The position numbers and the translations under genes are program-made. This document shows, piece by piece, positions 1 through 11,801 of a stretch of 64,000 nucleotides of DNA. The stretch's first letter is position 1. Every line of letters begins with the position of its first letter. Origin of the DNA: Raphanus sativus (Eukaryota; Streptophyta; Magnoliopsida; Brassicales; Brassicaceae). Under the pieces are notes generated by a model. The model had not been told where the DNA came from, ran no database searches, and saw only the letters and a list, made by a program, of their open reading frames with translations. The stretch is from the NCBI RefSeq assembly GCF_000801105.2, contig NC_079512.1:26863848-26927847 (forward strand). Direction: 5' to 3'.

Positions 1-229
1 GTATGCGTCACCAACAATTGGCAGCCTATTCACAAGGATTGATCATTATTCAAATAATGTACCGTATGTTCAGTAAAACTTGTTAAAACATGTACCCATG
101 GTAACCTTAGAAGGTTTAAGCCTGCTTGCACCAAAGATAAATAAAAGAGATGGATTAAGTCTAACGAGCTATACTATTCTTTAATGTTAGACGCACAAGT
201 ACTTAGTGCGAGCAATTCCTCTAACAATA

Positions 230-462
230 TACTCCTTCCGTTTCAAATTATATGTTGTTCTAGAGCAAAATTTTTGTTTCAAAATAAGCGTCGTTTTCGG
301 TTTTCAATGCAAAATTTATTGAAAATATTTTCTATTCTATTTTTATATTGGTTAATGTGTATTGGTAATTGTATTTTTATTTTGGAAATATGTAAAATTA
401 AATGTTTTCTTAATCTGTGTGCAAAGACTTAGAACGACAAATAATATGAAACGGAGGGAGTA
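230..462. mobile_element. Stowaway-type MITE (family A)
   Basis: The element has terminal inverted repeats reading TACTCCTTCCGTTTCA at the left and their complement (TGAAACGGAGGGAGTA) at the right. TA at both ends fits the TA target duplication of Stowaway elements. It is about 233 bp, AT-rich and has no coding capacity. Its interior (AATAAGCGTCGTTTT, later AATCTGTGTGCAAAG) is shared with the element at 1397-1629, so the two are one family. Confidence 0.85.
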
Positions 463-750
463 CATTTTAAAGGTAATTACTTTCTCAAATCCAGCGTTAC
501 ACACAAAAATATATGTAAGAAGTAATTATCAGGAAGAAAGCTGAAAAGGATAGTCTTGCTTTAGTCAAGAGTTAAATTAAATTAATAAACAAATCCGCTG
601 ATTAAGGATTCGTGTCTCCATCCACATTCTCGTCCTTCTGCCAACTCGTAAATAAATAACATTATCCCTACTCCTCCTCACCGTCCATATTTTTTGGCGC
701 TAGAGCATAACAAAACACAAACAGAAGAAACATACTGAAAAGAGCAGCAA

Positions 751-805
751 CACGTGTTAGTCGGTGATAGTTCCACGTGGGAACTATGAGGATGATATGG
801 CACAT
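751..805. promoter_or_regulatory. G-box cluster far upstream of AHK5
   Basis: CACGTG occurs at 751-756 and 774-779, followed by the G-box-like palindrome CACATGTG at about 800. The second G-box sits in an inverted-repeat core (769-785) with arms AGTTCC and GGAACT around ACGTG. G-boxes bind bZIP and bHLH factors in light and ABA responses. The site is about 2.7 kb upstream of the AHK5 start, so its target is unknown. Confidence 0.4.
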
Positions 806-1024
806 GTGGGCTTATCACATGACGTTTATATACTAGTAGCAACTAGCAACCACGGGGACGGGACCATAGCCTCCGAGCGCCGTTTTAGATCGTGGGAGTA
901 TGTAAGCTGTTAAACAAAAAAGGCCCTTTAATCACCAATAGTTCTGATTTATCAATTTGATCATTATTATTATTTTGTAGGATATTAATATTATAGCTGA
1001 TGACTTTTAAATTATTAAATTCAA

Positions 1025-1264
1025 TACTCCCTCTGTTTTTTAAAGATGTATGTTTTGGTGTTTTCACACATATTAAGAAAACACATTAACCATACATCAT
1101 TTTTAGAAATTATCAAATTCCAATGCATTTTAACCAATAGTCTTTCAATAAATTCAATCAATTTTATTGAAATTTGCAATTTTTGTATAGAAAACATAAA
1201 AAATACATCTTTGTGAAACAATTTATTTTTCTAAAACATCTATCTTTAAAAAACAGAGGGAGTA
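1025..1264. mobile_element. Stowaway-type MITE (family B)
   Basis: Terminal inverted repeats TACTCCCTCTGTTTTTTAAA and the complementary TTTAAAAAACAGAGGGAGTA bound about 240 bp of AT-rich non-coding DNA, with TA at each end. The interior (TATGTTTTGGTGTTTTCACA) matches the outer element at 15164-15651 rather than its neighbour at 1397, so it is a second family. Confidence 0.85.
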
Positions 1265-1396
1265 TTATAGAAATGAGATTGATTTTCGACAACTAATACT
1301 ATGCAAATACAGTTGTTCTCCGCTCGATTTAATTGTGAGAATTATGTGGGGGTTTCAATTCATTTTTAATACGTAGTGTCGTCCGTCTTTATGATT

Positions 1397-1629
1397 TACT
1401 CCCTCCGTTTCATAATAAGTGTCGTTGCAGAGATTTTTTTTCGTTGCAAAATAAGTGTCGTTTTCGAATTTCGATGCAGAATTTATTAATTTTATTCTGT
1501 ATTTTATTTTTCTATTGGTCAAGATACATGGGTAATGATGTTTTTGTATGGAAAATATGCAAAATTTAATGATTTCTTAATCCGTGTGCACAACTCTAAA
1601 ATGACACTTATTCAGAAACAGAGGGAGTA
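1397..1629. mobile_element. Stowaway-type MITE (family A, second copy)
   Basis: Terminal inverted repeats TACTCCCTCCGTTTCA and GAAACAGAGGGAGTA enclose about 233 bp. The interior (ATAAGTGTCGTT, AATCCGTGTGCA) follows the copy at 230-462 in the same order. It has no coding capacity. The TA ends match Stowaway insertion. Confidence 0.85.
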
Positions 1630-3027
1630 TCATTTAACAAGATTCAAATTATTGATCATTTTTTTTTTTGCTAAAAAATTATTGATCGTACTTTCCAACT
1701 GAAATTGAACTGACGACTATAGTTTAAATATTATAGTATGTTCGTTACATTGTGGTTCATGTGCTAGCTTTGAAAAGAATTAATGAAATGAAAAATGAAT
1801 GTCATGAACCTATTCGAATCTTTGTGTACTTTTGTCGAATGACATTCTACAGAGACTATAAAGAAGAAGTAGAACCACGCGATTTATAGTCTTTAAGTTA
1901 TTTGGAAAGAAGCAAAATAAATCATTCACTTGTTACTATAATCATCGGATCATCACTCATCCATCGTACTTTTCGGAAAGCGCAACATTATACAAATCTA
2001 CTGTGTTATCTCTTTTTGTGCTATAAAGAATACATGAGTGGTTTACCAAAAAAAAAAAGAATACATGAGTGACATGCACATGTAACCTAGTCTGTGTTAG
2101 TGTCGTATCTACATTACTACCTGACTACCATACTGTTGCATGGTGGCCTTAGGGAATAGAGATGCATATTGTAGTCTGACTAAAGTGAAAAAAAAAATCT
2201 ACAAACTGTAGACTAAAGTCTCATTTCTATGCACCGGTTAGTCGATTGGTTTGGTACTTTGGTTTATAAAAGAATCGGGCCAATAACTAAAGTATATGTT
2301 TGGCCCATATACCGCCGGTTTAATAAAACGATCGTTATTGCCGCGCCAAGTTCTTGTTACACTCTACTCGATACATTTAAAAAAGGTGGGGTCCTTAAAA
2401 TTCATCGGAGCGTGACGTGAACGCGCCACCTCATAAAAAGCAGAGGACTTTTAGGAAGAACAGAGAGAGCAGTAGAAATTATGAGACGGGATCGAAACGT
2501 GTCGAATTCTGTGTCATTCGATACTCTGATTGGGTCATTGGAAAGTAAACCAACGTGCACAGAGTAAAGAGAGAAGAGAAGAGATAGTCGACAGAGATGG
2601 AATATAATATACATTGACCTCTCTGTCTCATGAGGAAACAGCACATGCTCTTTGTTGGTTTTTTTTCTTTTTTATAATTCTTTTCCCTCGTCTTCTCCGT
2701 GAAATCGCATTTGTTTTATCTCCTATCTTTCACAATTCACATGCACCTCTCTCTCTTCCCAATGCTCATTTGAAGTTTTATTTACTCTACTCAAAGACGA
2801 CGCCGACTCTCTTCAGATCTACTCTCTCTCTTCTTTCATCTTCTTCCTTCTCTCTCTTCATTTCCCGGTGACCTGCCTGACCGCGTATAAGGTAAAACTT
2901 CTGATCCAATTCACTCCATTGCTCCTTAATTTCTCTTGCCTGGTGATTTCCTCTCCTTCTTCATTTCAATCAAACCTTTTTTTCTTCTCTTCTTCATATC
3001 TTTCTGTTTACACCATTGACTCCATCT

Positions 3028-3051
3028 ATATATATATATATATATATATAT
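3028..3051. repeat. (TA)n microsatellite in AHK5 leader
   Basis: This is an uninterrupted alternating TA tract of roughly 12 units in the region expected to be the 5' untranslated leader or leader intron of the downstream histidine kinase gene. Such tracts usually vary in length between accessions. Confidence 0.8.
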
Positions 3052-3512
3052 GTATGATCCAATCAATCTTCCTGAGTTTTCTTTCTCTGGACTGTTTTTC
3101 AGATCATTACTCATAAAGTTTCATCCTTTTTAAAAAATTTGATTTTCAGTTTTTTTTTTAAAGCCGCCTGATATATATTTTTAATGTAATCTATGATCCA
3201 AGTTCGCTGATATTATCAATCTGAGCAAAAATTACTGATCCAGATTTTTTTTTTCTTGGGGGGACTCTGCAAAAACTTTCATCTATCCCAAAGCTTCACC
3301 TTTTTTTTATTTAATTTTAACCGTAATTTAAAAGTTTCCCGCTATTCTCCAAATCCATATTGGTCCACACGCTTGAGTACTTTTTCAGACAAAGATAGAT
3401 TGTTCTGACTTGTAATGTCTGTGTGTCTGAAATGTGATGGATACAGATTTCTGTTTGTATTGGAGAGTGTTTAGGTCTTTGTATGAAGAAGAGAAACTCT
3501 GAATAATAATAA

Positions 3513-6500
3513 ATGGTCTGCGAGATGGAGACTGATCATCAGATCGACGAGATGGACGTCGAAGTCTTGTCTTCCATGTGGCCTGAAGACGTCGGAGGAA
3601 CCGAACCAGACAACCAGTTCAACGTCGAGAAACCCGCCGGAGATTCAGACACGTTAAAAGAAGTCGACATCGCCGAGAAACGCACCATGGCGGATCTAAA
3701 ACGCTTACCTGAGCTAATGAACACCACCGACCAAGGCTCCTCTCAGCTCACCAACCTCGTGAAACAATGGGAGTATATGCAGGACCACGCGGTTAGGCTG
3801 CTAAGAGAAGAGCTCAAGATTCTCACCAAGCAGAGAGAAGAAGCCGAGGCCAAAGAGCTTAAGATCATAGAGGAGCATAACTTCGAAACCGAAGAGCCTG
3901 AGAACGTTCCGGTTCTGGATGAGAGTAGCGATCTTTTCCGCAGGTTTAAGGAGAAGAAAAGTGACGCGTTGGTTGGTAGGAAGAGGATTGAGGTCGATGA
4001 GGAGTTTGACACGGTTGCGTATTGGAAACAGAAGGCGTTGAGTCTGGAGAAGATGCTTGAAGCGAGTACCGAAAGAGAGAGGAGATTGATTGAGAAGCTT
4101 AACGAGAGTTTGAAGACCATGGAGAGTCACTCCGCACCGGTCGAAGAGCTGACTCAGAACCTTAAAAGAGCTGAAGGGTTCTTGCATTTCATTCTTCAGA
4201 ATGCTCCTATTGTTATGGGCCATCAGGTTAAATAAAATGTTTGATTCACAATTGATTCTGGAGTGACTTAAATTTCGGTGCACCAGTAAAAATGATCTTT
4301 AAAGTAATGTTTCTCTGATTCTCTCTTTTTTCTTGGGTTTCAGGATAAAGATCTACGCTACTTGTTCATCTACAATAAGTTTCCTACTCTACGAGAACAT
4401 GTAAGAACATCTCTAACCTATTTAATACCATTTAGAGACAAAACTACTCAATTTCACTTCCATTTTTTGTATTTATTGAGAAAAACAGTATTTTTCGATT
4501 TTTTACTCTATATTTAGAAAATATATTGGAGCAAATGACATTTTTAATATAAAGTTTTTCTACTATAGAGGAAAAGATAGCAAAATAAAATTGAGATAAT
4601 AAAGAGAAAACTTTTTGTTAAGTTCTTGTTTGTCTTCTCGTTTACTGATCATGTTAATGTTCAGGACATTTTGGGGAAAACAGACGTTGAGATCTTCCAT
4701 GGAGGTGGAGTTAAAGAATCTGAAGATTTCAAGAGAGAGGTTCTTGAAAAAGGAAAAGCTTCAAAGAGAGAGATCACATTTGAGACAGACTTGTTTGGTT
4801 CAAAGACATTTTTGATATACGTTGAGCCTGTTTACAACAAAGCTGGTGAGAAAATCGGTATTAACTACATGGGCATGGAAGTAACCGATCAGGTGAGAAA
4901 GAGAGAAAAAATGGCTAAACTTAGAGAAGACAACGCAGTGAGAAAGGCAATGGAATCAGAACTGACCAAGACCATTCACATCACAGAGGAGACAATGAGA
5001 GCTAAGCAAATGCTGGCTACGATGTCTCATGAGATAAGATCACCCTTGTCAGGTGTAGTTGGTATGGCTGAGATACTTTCTACTACAAAGCTTGATAAAG
5101 AGCAAAGACAGCTGTTGAATGTCATGATCTCTTCTGGTGATTTGGTGCTTCAGCTTATTAACGACATTCTTGATCTCTCCAAGGTTGAATCAGGTAATGA
5201 TTTCAAGTTTTTGATCTTGTTGTGCGATCATGTTTCAAGATTCTTGTGTTGTTGTTTTTTTAAGGTGTGATGAAGTTAGAAGCTACAAAGTTTAGACCAA
5301 GAGAAGTGGTGAAGCATGTGCTTCAGACAGCTGCTGCGTCGCTGAAGAAAGATTTGACATTAGAAGGGAACATTGCAGATGAAGTCCCTATTCTGGTTAA
5401 CACACAAACTACACAATTGTTCCAAAAGAGTTGATGTGGCCAAAGTCATTGTCATCTAACTTCTTTTTACATGTTCAGGTAGTTGGAGATGTTCTAAGGA
5501 TCCGGCAGATTCTCACCAACTTGATCAGCAATGCTATCAAGTTTACACATCAAGGAAAGGTTGGGATCAAACTCAAAGTGATACCAGAACCATCCTTTGC
5601 TAGTGATAACACACTGAATGCAGACGCTCAAGAACAAAACGGTATGGCCGAGACTTCGGTGTGGATTCGCTGTGATGTTTATGACACTGGAATTGGAATC
5701 CCAGGTAAGCAAGGAACATCTAAAGAACTAACCACAGGTAAGCTAGTTATTAATCCGGTTCATGTTTTGGTGTTCTTGTGCAGAAAATGCTCTTCCTTGT
5801 TTGTTCAAGAAGTACATGCAAGCAAGCGCTGATCATGCACGAAAATACGGTGGAACTGGTCTTGGTCTTGCGATTTGTAAACAGCTGGTAGAGCTAATGG
5901 GAGGTCAACTCACTGTGACAAGCCAGGTCAACTTAGGTTCGACGTTCACGTTCATATTACCCTACAAAGTTGCAACAGCAAATGACCATTCGGATGATCA
6001 AGAAGAGTTCTCTGATATGGTGGATCATCAACCCGAACCAGACGACACAACAGAAGGATATTTCCAGTTTAAACCGCTTCTAGGTTCTATCTATTCTAAT
6101 GGTGGACCGGTCATCAGCAATAACTTCTTACCTCATAAAGTTATGCTCAATAGTCCTGTTAAGCTCATCAACGGTTTTGTCGACAACACTGGACAAAGCG
6201 AGGCTGTTCAGGTTGAAAACGGAGATTACATGGATGAAGCAAGACACGAAACCCGGTCTGGTCACTGTCCTGAATATGAGAATGGGAATGGTCCATGTCC
6301 CTCTAAGGAAAGCGAATCTTGTAGCAGTTCACAAGCTAGCTCAGAAATGGAGTCAGAGCTTACAGTTTCATCTCCTAGGGAAGACGTAAAAACCGAGCCA
6401 GAGGTCAGAGAGACAATAAAGCAGCCAAACATTTTGCTCGTGGAAGATAATAAAATCAACATCATGGTTGCAAAGTCGATGATGAAGCAATTAGGCTATA

Positions 6501-7042
6501 CCTTTGATATTGCTAATAATGGAGTAGAAGCCATAACTGCTATTAACGGCTCCAGCTACGACTTGGTACTCATGGTAAGTAGTCTCTAACATCCAAAGAC
6601 TTGTCCTTTTAAAATTCACTTAATCTTAAAAGGCTTATGAATCAAAACTTGGGGTTCACAGGATGTGTGCATGCCAGTTCTGGATGGTTTAAAAGCAACA
6701 AGACTGATCCGTGCGTACGAAGAATCTGGAACTTGGGATGCTGCAGTAGAAGCCGGAGTAGATACAAAGAAACTGGAGAACAAGCAACTTCATGTGCGTT
6801 CCACAAACCGGCTGCCAATAATCGCGGTTAGTACATCTTCCTCGAATCACGTTAAACACAGAGCTCTCTAATGGTTAACTTAAAAAAAGAGTAAAATGGG
6901 TTGTGGATTTTTTTTGCAGATGACCGCAAACACATTAGCAGAGAGCTCAGAAGAATGTTATGCAAATGGTATGGACTCGTTTATTTCGAAACCTGTAACG
7001 TTGCAAAAACTGAAAGAGTGTCTACAAAAGTATCTGCATTGA
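3513..7042 (+). CDS. AHK5: Hybrid histidine kinase AHK5/CKI2
   Basis: This is a hybrid sensor histidine kinase of the cytokinin-independent AHK5 (CKI2) type. Exons by splice signals: 3513-4226, 4344-4400, 4665-5193, 5265-5395, 5479-5704, 5784-6574, 6662-6826 and 6920-7042; together they close one frame of 911 residues, near the roughly 920 of Arabidopsis AHK5. The N-terminus is acidic and coiled-coil-rich with no membrane segment. Then come a PAS-like stretch, a HisKA H-box (MSHEIRS, His near residue 379), an N-box (LISNAIKF), G-boxes ([14 protein letters not shown]), and a C-terminal receiver with the phospho-acceptor Asp in LMDVCMP (about 817) and the conserved Lys in SKPVTL. Kinase and receiver key residues are all present. 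In Arabidopsis the protein acts in phosphorelay control of root ethylene/ABA responses and guard-cell peroxide signalling. The start is the first ATG of the open exon. Confidence 0.93.
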
Positions 7043-7305
7043 GAGATTCCAGAGTTTGGTAGAATTGAGTGAGTGGTATGTGTGCTTGCTGTGTATAAAA
7101 TGTGTAGGAAAAAAAAAAGTTTTGGAGAGCTATACAAAGTAGCTTGCTCTCTTAGAGATGTATAGTATCAATAAAAAGCTTGTCTTCTTTATTTATTCAT
7201 GGTGAGAGAAACAGAACGGTTTTATTCTCACCGTTGAAATCTAACAAGAGTAAAGGAGCCGAACTCTACAAAAAACGACAAGAGAGCATATAATCAAGAA
7301 GATGC

Positions 7306-9070
7306 TTATCTCGATTTCTGTTGGCTGTAACGTTGTATTCCATGAACATCCACAATCCCGGGAGGGAAGACGGGATCAGTAGATGCTCTAACCGCAACTT
7401 TTGCAATCGATTCAACATTCACCGGAGGTGTGAACAAAGGTCCGACTAACGGGAGCTGGTTCAGCGGTTTTGCTTGTTGAAGAACCTACAAAAAAAGCAA
7501 CAAGCGTAATGAATAAAGAAGGCTGCCTTCTGAGAGATACTGCGATAGAGAAGGAAGCTCTTACCATCTCCATGGGCGAACCAAAGACTCCCAATGGGAT
7601 CTTCATGCTCCCAACGCTGCGGGTTCCATATATAAAACCAGGCCGCAAGATTATCCCTGCATAACATTAACCAAAAAGAAAAAAACGGTTAGGAGTCAGA
7701 GAGAGTTTCGTAATTATAACATGAAAGCTTTACCTCCATAAGCAAATCTTGTGAGCAGCTCGGTTTCAGCAGCTCGCTATAAGGAACAAAAGATATGTCT
7801 TTAAGACAATGTACCATAAACCAAAAAGAGTTATGCAAAAAGCTGTTAGATACCTTTCCCTCATAGTATCCGCTCAACAAGTAGTTGGCTAGTCCGAAAT
7901 CAGCAGCAGAGATATAGACAAATCTTTTCACACCTGCTCTCTCAACAAAGTGTTTGTACTCAAATTAGAATGCCGGCGGCTATTGTTGATAGAAATACAC
8001 TCATACCTTTCTCTGAGGCAGCTCTAATTGCATTGATATTTGCAGTCCCGTTAATCTTATACATATACGAGTTTGAACCAAAACCACCAACACAAGATAT
8101 CTGCAACGATTCATCCCGAATCACTTTATAAAAAAAATTTACAGTTTAACTAGATAAGCAAGTTTCTAAATGATTCCTGAAAACGGAGAAAAAAACATAC
8201 CACAGAAGTCACGCCATCAAGAGCATCTTTCAATGAATCAAATGACAGAAGGTTTCCTGAGGAAAAAAGAGTAAAACATAAGAGGTAAATGAAGATAAAA
8301 GGAAATAATCTAGCAAGCTCCTAAAACATGTTGAGGATGAAAGAGTAGTACCTTGATGCCATGTTACTCTAGTAGCCCATGACTCTTGTAAAGACGACTT
8401 ACCTGATCTATATAACAACCCCATACAAAAATGGTTTATCACAAATCAATAAATCAACAACATCTGACACAAATTAGCTAAACGAGAAGCTTCAACTTTG
8501 AGCAACAATCAAAGTCAATAACAGAATACCTGCTAAGGCTAGAGACAGATAAGCCGCGATCTAAAGCTTCTTTACAGACATGCGATCCCACAAATCCATT
8601 TCCACCAAGGACAAGCAACTGACAAAAGAATCCAAAAGCGCCGTCAGCTCCAAGATCATGAATGAATCAGATAATCACTATGTATACCTTCTCAGTTGGA
8701 GGTGGAGGAGGCACATGTACAGTCTCTGATTCTTCCACATTAAAAGGCTCATCGATTTTGTTGTTAGAGTCTGTGGACAGATACCTCCCACCGCCAGGAA
8801 CGAACCTAACAGCAACACGATGATCACAATTGCAAACGACGAGGCAAGTATGGATTACACACAAATCAGCTTAAATTTTTCTAAGGAGTTAGATCATTTC
8901 CACCGAACCTAAATGCGCAGCATTTTACTCGACACAGATTTGCTTAGATAACTTTGCAAAGTTTCCAGAAAACGATTATGTGGAAGATAGATTGATGGAG
9001 GAAGAGCCACTCACCGTGACTGGGGAATCGACGATTTGAATTTGATCAAACGCGAAGCGATCGTCCTCAT
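7306..9070 (-). CDS. NAD(P)-binding Rossmann-fold (atypical SDR) protein
   Basis: This is an NAD(P)-binding protein of the extended or atypical short-chain dehydrogenase type, matching the position of Arabidopsis At5g10730. Ten exons (9070-9015, 8805-8688, 8618-8530, 8407-8352, 8256-8201, 8100-8007, 7933-7854, 7776-7734, 7656-7565, 7485-7306) close a frame of about 287 residues. The N-terminus (MRTIASRLIKFKSS) is basic and Ser/Arg-rich, as in a mitochondrial presequence. The cofactor loop is VLGGNGFVGSH near residue 62. Further on are SAADFGLANYLLSGYYEGK, where a Tyr-x-x-x-Lys could lie, and RPGFIYG, typical of extended SDRs. The family resembles NDUFA9-like and yeast Coq11-like proteins; the substrate is unknown. 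It converges on AHK5 with about 260 bp between stop codons. Confidence 0.85.
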
Positions 9071-10340
9071 TTTTGGATTCGGAGCAGTAACGGAGGAGTA
9101 GTGTACGGCCACGTAATAAAGCAAGACGTCGTAAAGAGCGCTATAACTGATGACACGTCGCCTCTTAACAGCTCTCCACGTGGATCCGACTCCTGGCAAA
9201 TTGTTTGGGCTTATGATCTATTCCATGTGAAATTATCTGGGCTTATAATCTATTCTATGGGCCAGATAACAAAGCAAGTAACAGAGCAATTCTTTTTTTT
9301 ACATCGACGTAAATCTCTATCTTTGTTTTTAGCAGTTTTGTCGTCTTTACCATAAAAGTACACACGTTCTTTTTTTTTTTTTTTGACTAAGATACAATAC
9401 ACACGTTCTTGACACAATCATCAGAGAAGATGCATAATAATTTCTCAGCCGTACCATATAGAGATTTCTGAAGTATGTTCACATGAAAACAGAGTTTACC
9501 AAACTCAAAAAATAAAAACTTTGCTTAAAAAGTCACATCTCCCACGAAGAAGCTCAGAAATTCCACCGTGATACCTTTTAAACTTGAATTTTGCTACCTT
9601 ATCTGCGTTGTACTTGGGGGTGTGTTTATGTTATCATAGCTCATTAGTAACCACGTGATAGTAGTGCTTTCAAAAATACTAGCTTTAGGATCTGTTGATT
9701 ATCATATTATGCACTGATCACATTTTTACTGACTCAAATTTCTTTTTCAGTATTGATAAAAAAATTTATTAAAGTTGTTTAGATATAAAATCATAACTGC
9801 AATATATAATTTTTTATAAAAAACTAACATGAAATTTGACTTGTCATGTTCCGGCCACAGACAGGATAATGGCCTATAGATAATTAAACCAGATTCTATG
9901 GATTCTTGTCTACTACAGTTTTGATTTCCAAATGCCAGATGTTAAGTTTTTGTAATTAACATATCAAATATAAACTAATTTTCTGTTGACAAAAAAACAT
10001 TAATTTTCTTAAAATGTAAAATGAAACCTTATGTAATCAAACAATTCAGAAATCAATATTTAGTTGGATAAAACCAGCAATAAAATTAAAACCTTACCAA
10101 AAGTCGATAAAAAAAAAACCTTACCAAAGAAGTAAGGCTTCAATTATTTTTCTTGATATTTTTTTGTTAGTGCCGACCAAGTTGACTCTAATGGACTTGA
10201 CTCTATCGTCTTTTTTTTTTGGTCAACTGTCTATATCGTCTATAAATAAGACATAGTACTCGGAGCTAATCCAAACACCAAACTCAAACAAATCCAATCC
10301 AAATCCAAAAAAAAAAGATTTAAAAACAGAAACTTGTGTC
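9071..10340. other. Divergent intergenic region
   Basis: This lies between the Rossmann-protein start and the AAA-ATPase start. Near 9070-9200 it has CG-containing promoter-like sequence with a G-box (CCACGTGG at about 9175). The middle is AT-rich with no gene I can support. The last 170 bp hold the AAA-ATPase promoter. Confidence 0.5.
10182..10250 (+). promoter_or_regulatory. W-box cluster and TATA box of the AAA-ATPase gene
   Basis: TTGAC cores of the W-box lie at 10182-10186 and 10197-10201, and an inverted one (GTCAA) at 10222-10226. They are followed by a TATA box TATAAATA at 10241-10248, about 100 bp before the ATG. WRKY factors bind such clustered TTGAC cores, so wound, pathogen or senescence induction is plausible. 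Confidence 0.5.
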
Positions 10341-11801
10341 TTGACGATGATGATGGGATTGGGAGGTGCAATGGGAACATTTGGTTCGAGCATGGCAAGT
10401 CTGTTCTTCCTCTGGGCAACATTTCAGCAAATGTTCCCTGATCACCTCAAGATCGCAATCAAAGAGTTCCTTTTGTCTACACTCCAACAAGTCTCATTCG
10501 TCCAAAGATTCTCCGACCACATCATTAACTTCTTCTCTCCTTACGTTGTCATCAGCTTCCCAGAGTACGAAGGGTACTACCATTTCAACCACGCTTTCGC
10601 TGCCATCGACACTTACCTTGGTGCCAAAGCAATCGACAAAGCCCATAAGCTCAAGGCAAGTCAGGTCAAAGAGAGCAAAGGTCTAGTCCTGAAACGTGAC
10701 GAGGCTAAAGTCAGAGATGTGTACCAAGGTGTTCATGTCTGGTGGGAGACTGTGACTAGTACTGATGGATATAGAACTCAGAAGCTCACTTTCCATAGAC
10801 GTGGGTTGGAGATTGTGACCGGATCTTACATTAAGCATGTGGTGGAAGAAGGGATATCAATCGAGGCAAAGAGCAAGAAGACGAAGCTGTTCACGAACAA
10901 CCCTAGTTCCAACTGGGATGCTACTAACAAAGGAAGCTTGTGGAGACACATTGATTTTGAGCACCCGGCGAGTTTCAAGACTTTGGCTATGGATCCTACG
11001 AAGAAAGAAGAAGTTCTGAACGATCTCGAGGCATTCAGAAACGGGAAAGATTATTACAAGAAGATTGGGAAAGCTTGGAAAAGGGGTTACCTATTGTATG
11101 GACCACCAGGGACCGGTAAATCCACAATGATCGCGGCTATGGCGAATCATTTGAACTATAACATCTACGATATCGAACTCACGGCTATTAAAACTAACTC
11201 GGAGTTGAGGAAACTTCTCACCGCGACATCAAGCAAGTCAATGATTGTGATCGAAGACATCGATTGTTCTGTAGACCTAACGGGCAAGAGAAAGAAGGGA
11301 GACGGTGACTTGAGAGTCAAGAAAGAAGGTGAACAAAGGAAAGAAGATCAGGACCAGAGCAGAGTCACGCTCTCTGGGCTTTTGAATTTCATTGATGGTA
11401 TATGGTCGGCTTGTGGTCAGGAGAGGATTATTGTTTTCACGACGAATCATATGGAGAAACTAGACCCGGCTTTGATCAGGAGAGGAAGGATGGATATGCA
11501 TATTGAGTTGTCTTATTGTAGTTTCGAGGCGTTCAAGGTTTTAGCCAAGAACTACTTGGATGTTGATTCTCATCCTCTGTTTGGTGAAATTGAGTCTTTG
11601 CTCAAGGATACAAAGATGGCTCCAGCTGATGTCGCTGAGAAACTGATGGCCAAGAATCAAACAGTAGATGTTGACGGGTCCCTTACAGACTTGGTTCAGA
11701 GTTTGGAGAGGAGGAGGAAGGAACAGAGAGATCAAGATGATGATGATCACAAGAAGAAACCTGGTGGCAAGAAACTCGGAATGTTTCGTGGATTGTTTTA
11801 G
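10341..11801 (+). CDS. AAA-ATPase, BCS1-like/AATP1 family
   Basis: This is an intronless frame of 486 residues. A hydrophobic N-terminal segment (about residues 10-30, ASLFFLWATFQ) suggests membrane anchoring. An AAA-associated N-domain follows. The P-loop is GPPGTGKST (about residue 254), Walker B is IVIEDIDCS (about 304), and the arginine-finger region is LIRRGRMD (about 380). A charged Lys/Asp-rich insert follows Walker B. The C-terminus is basic (KKKPGGKKLG). The family is the plant BCS1-like group (AATP1/ASD type), often single-exon and stress-induced; its members sit in mitochondrial or ER membranes, and which applies here cannot be read. I do not expect this gene between At5g10730 and At5g10740 homologues, so it may be a lineage-specific insertion. 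The first ATG lies about 100 bp after a TATA box. Confidence 0.9.
   Translation: MTMMMGLGGAMGTFGSSMASLFFLWATFQQMFPDHLKIAIKEFLLSTLQQVSFVQRFSDHIINFFSPYVVISFPEYEGYYHFNHAFAAIDTYLGAKAIDKAHKLKASQVKESKGLVLKRDEAKVRDVYQGVHVWWETVTSTDGYRTQKLTFHRRGLEIVTGSYIKHVVEEGISIEAKSKKTKLFTNNPSSNWDATNKGSLWRHIDFEHPASFKTLAMDPTKKEEVLNDLEAFRNGKDYYKKIGKAWKRGYLLYGPPGTGKSTMIAAMANHLNYNIYDIELTAIKTNSELRKLLTATSSKSMIVIEDIDCSVDLTGKRKKGDGDLRVKKEGEQRKEDQDQSRVTLSGLLNFIDGIWSACGQERIIVFTTNHMEKLDPALIRRGRMDMHIELSYCSFEAFKVLAKNYLDVDSHPLFGEIESLLKDTKMAPADVAEKLMAKNQTVDVDGSLTDLVQSLERRRKEQRDQDDDDHKKKPGGKKLGMFRGLF

Larger units (their letters stand above)
1..3512. other. Region upstream of AHK5: MITEs and leader
   Basis: No protein gene is supported here; open frames are short and lie mostly in AT-rich or repeat DNA. 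The stretch holds three Stowaway-type MITEs (230-462, 1025-1264, 1397-1629) and a G-box group at 751-805. From about 2700 there is CT-rich sequence typical of a plant 5' leader. A (TA)n tract lies near 3028-3051. A GT at 2891 after a leader-like CT tract could begin a leader intron, but I cannot prove it. Confidence 0.5.
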
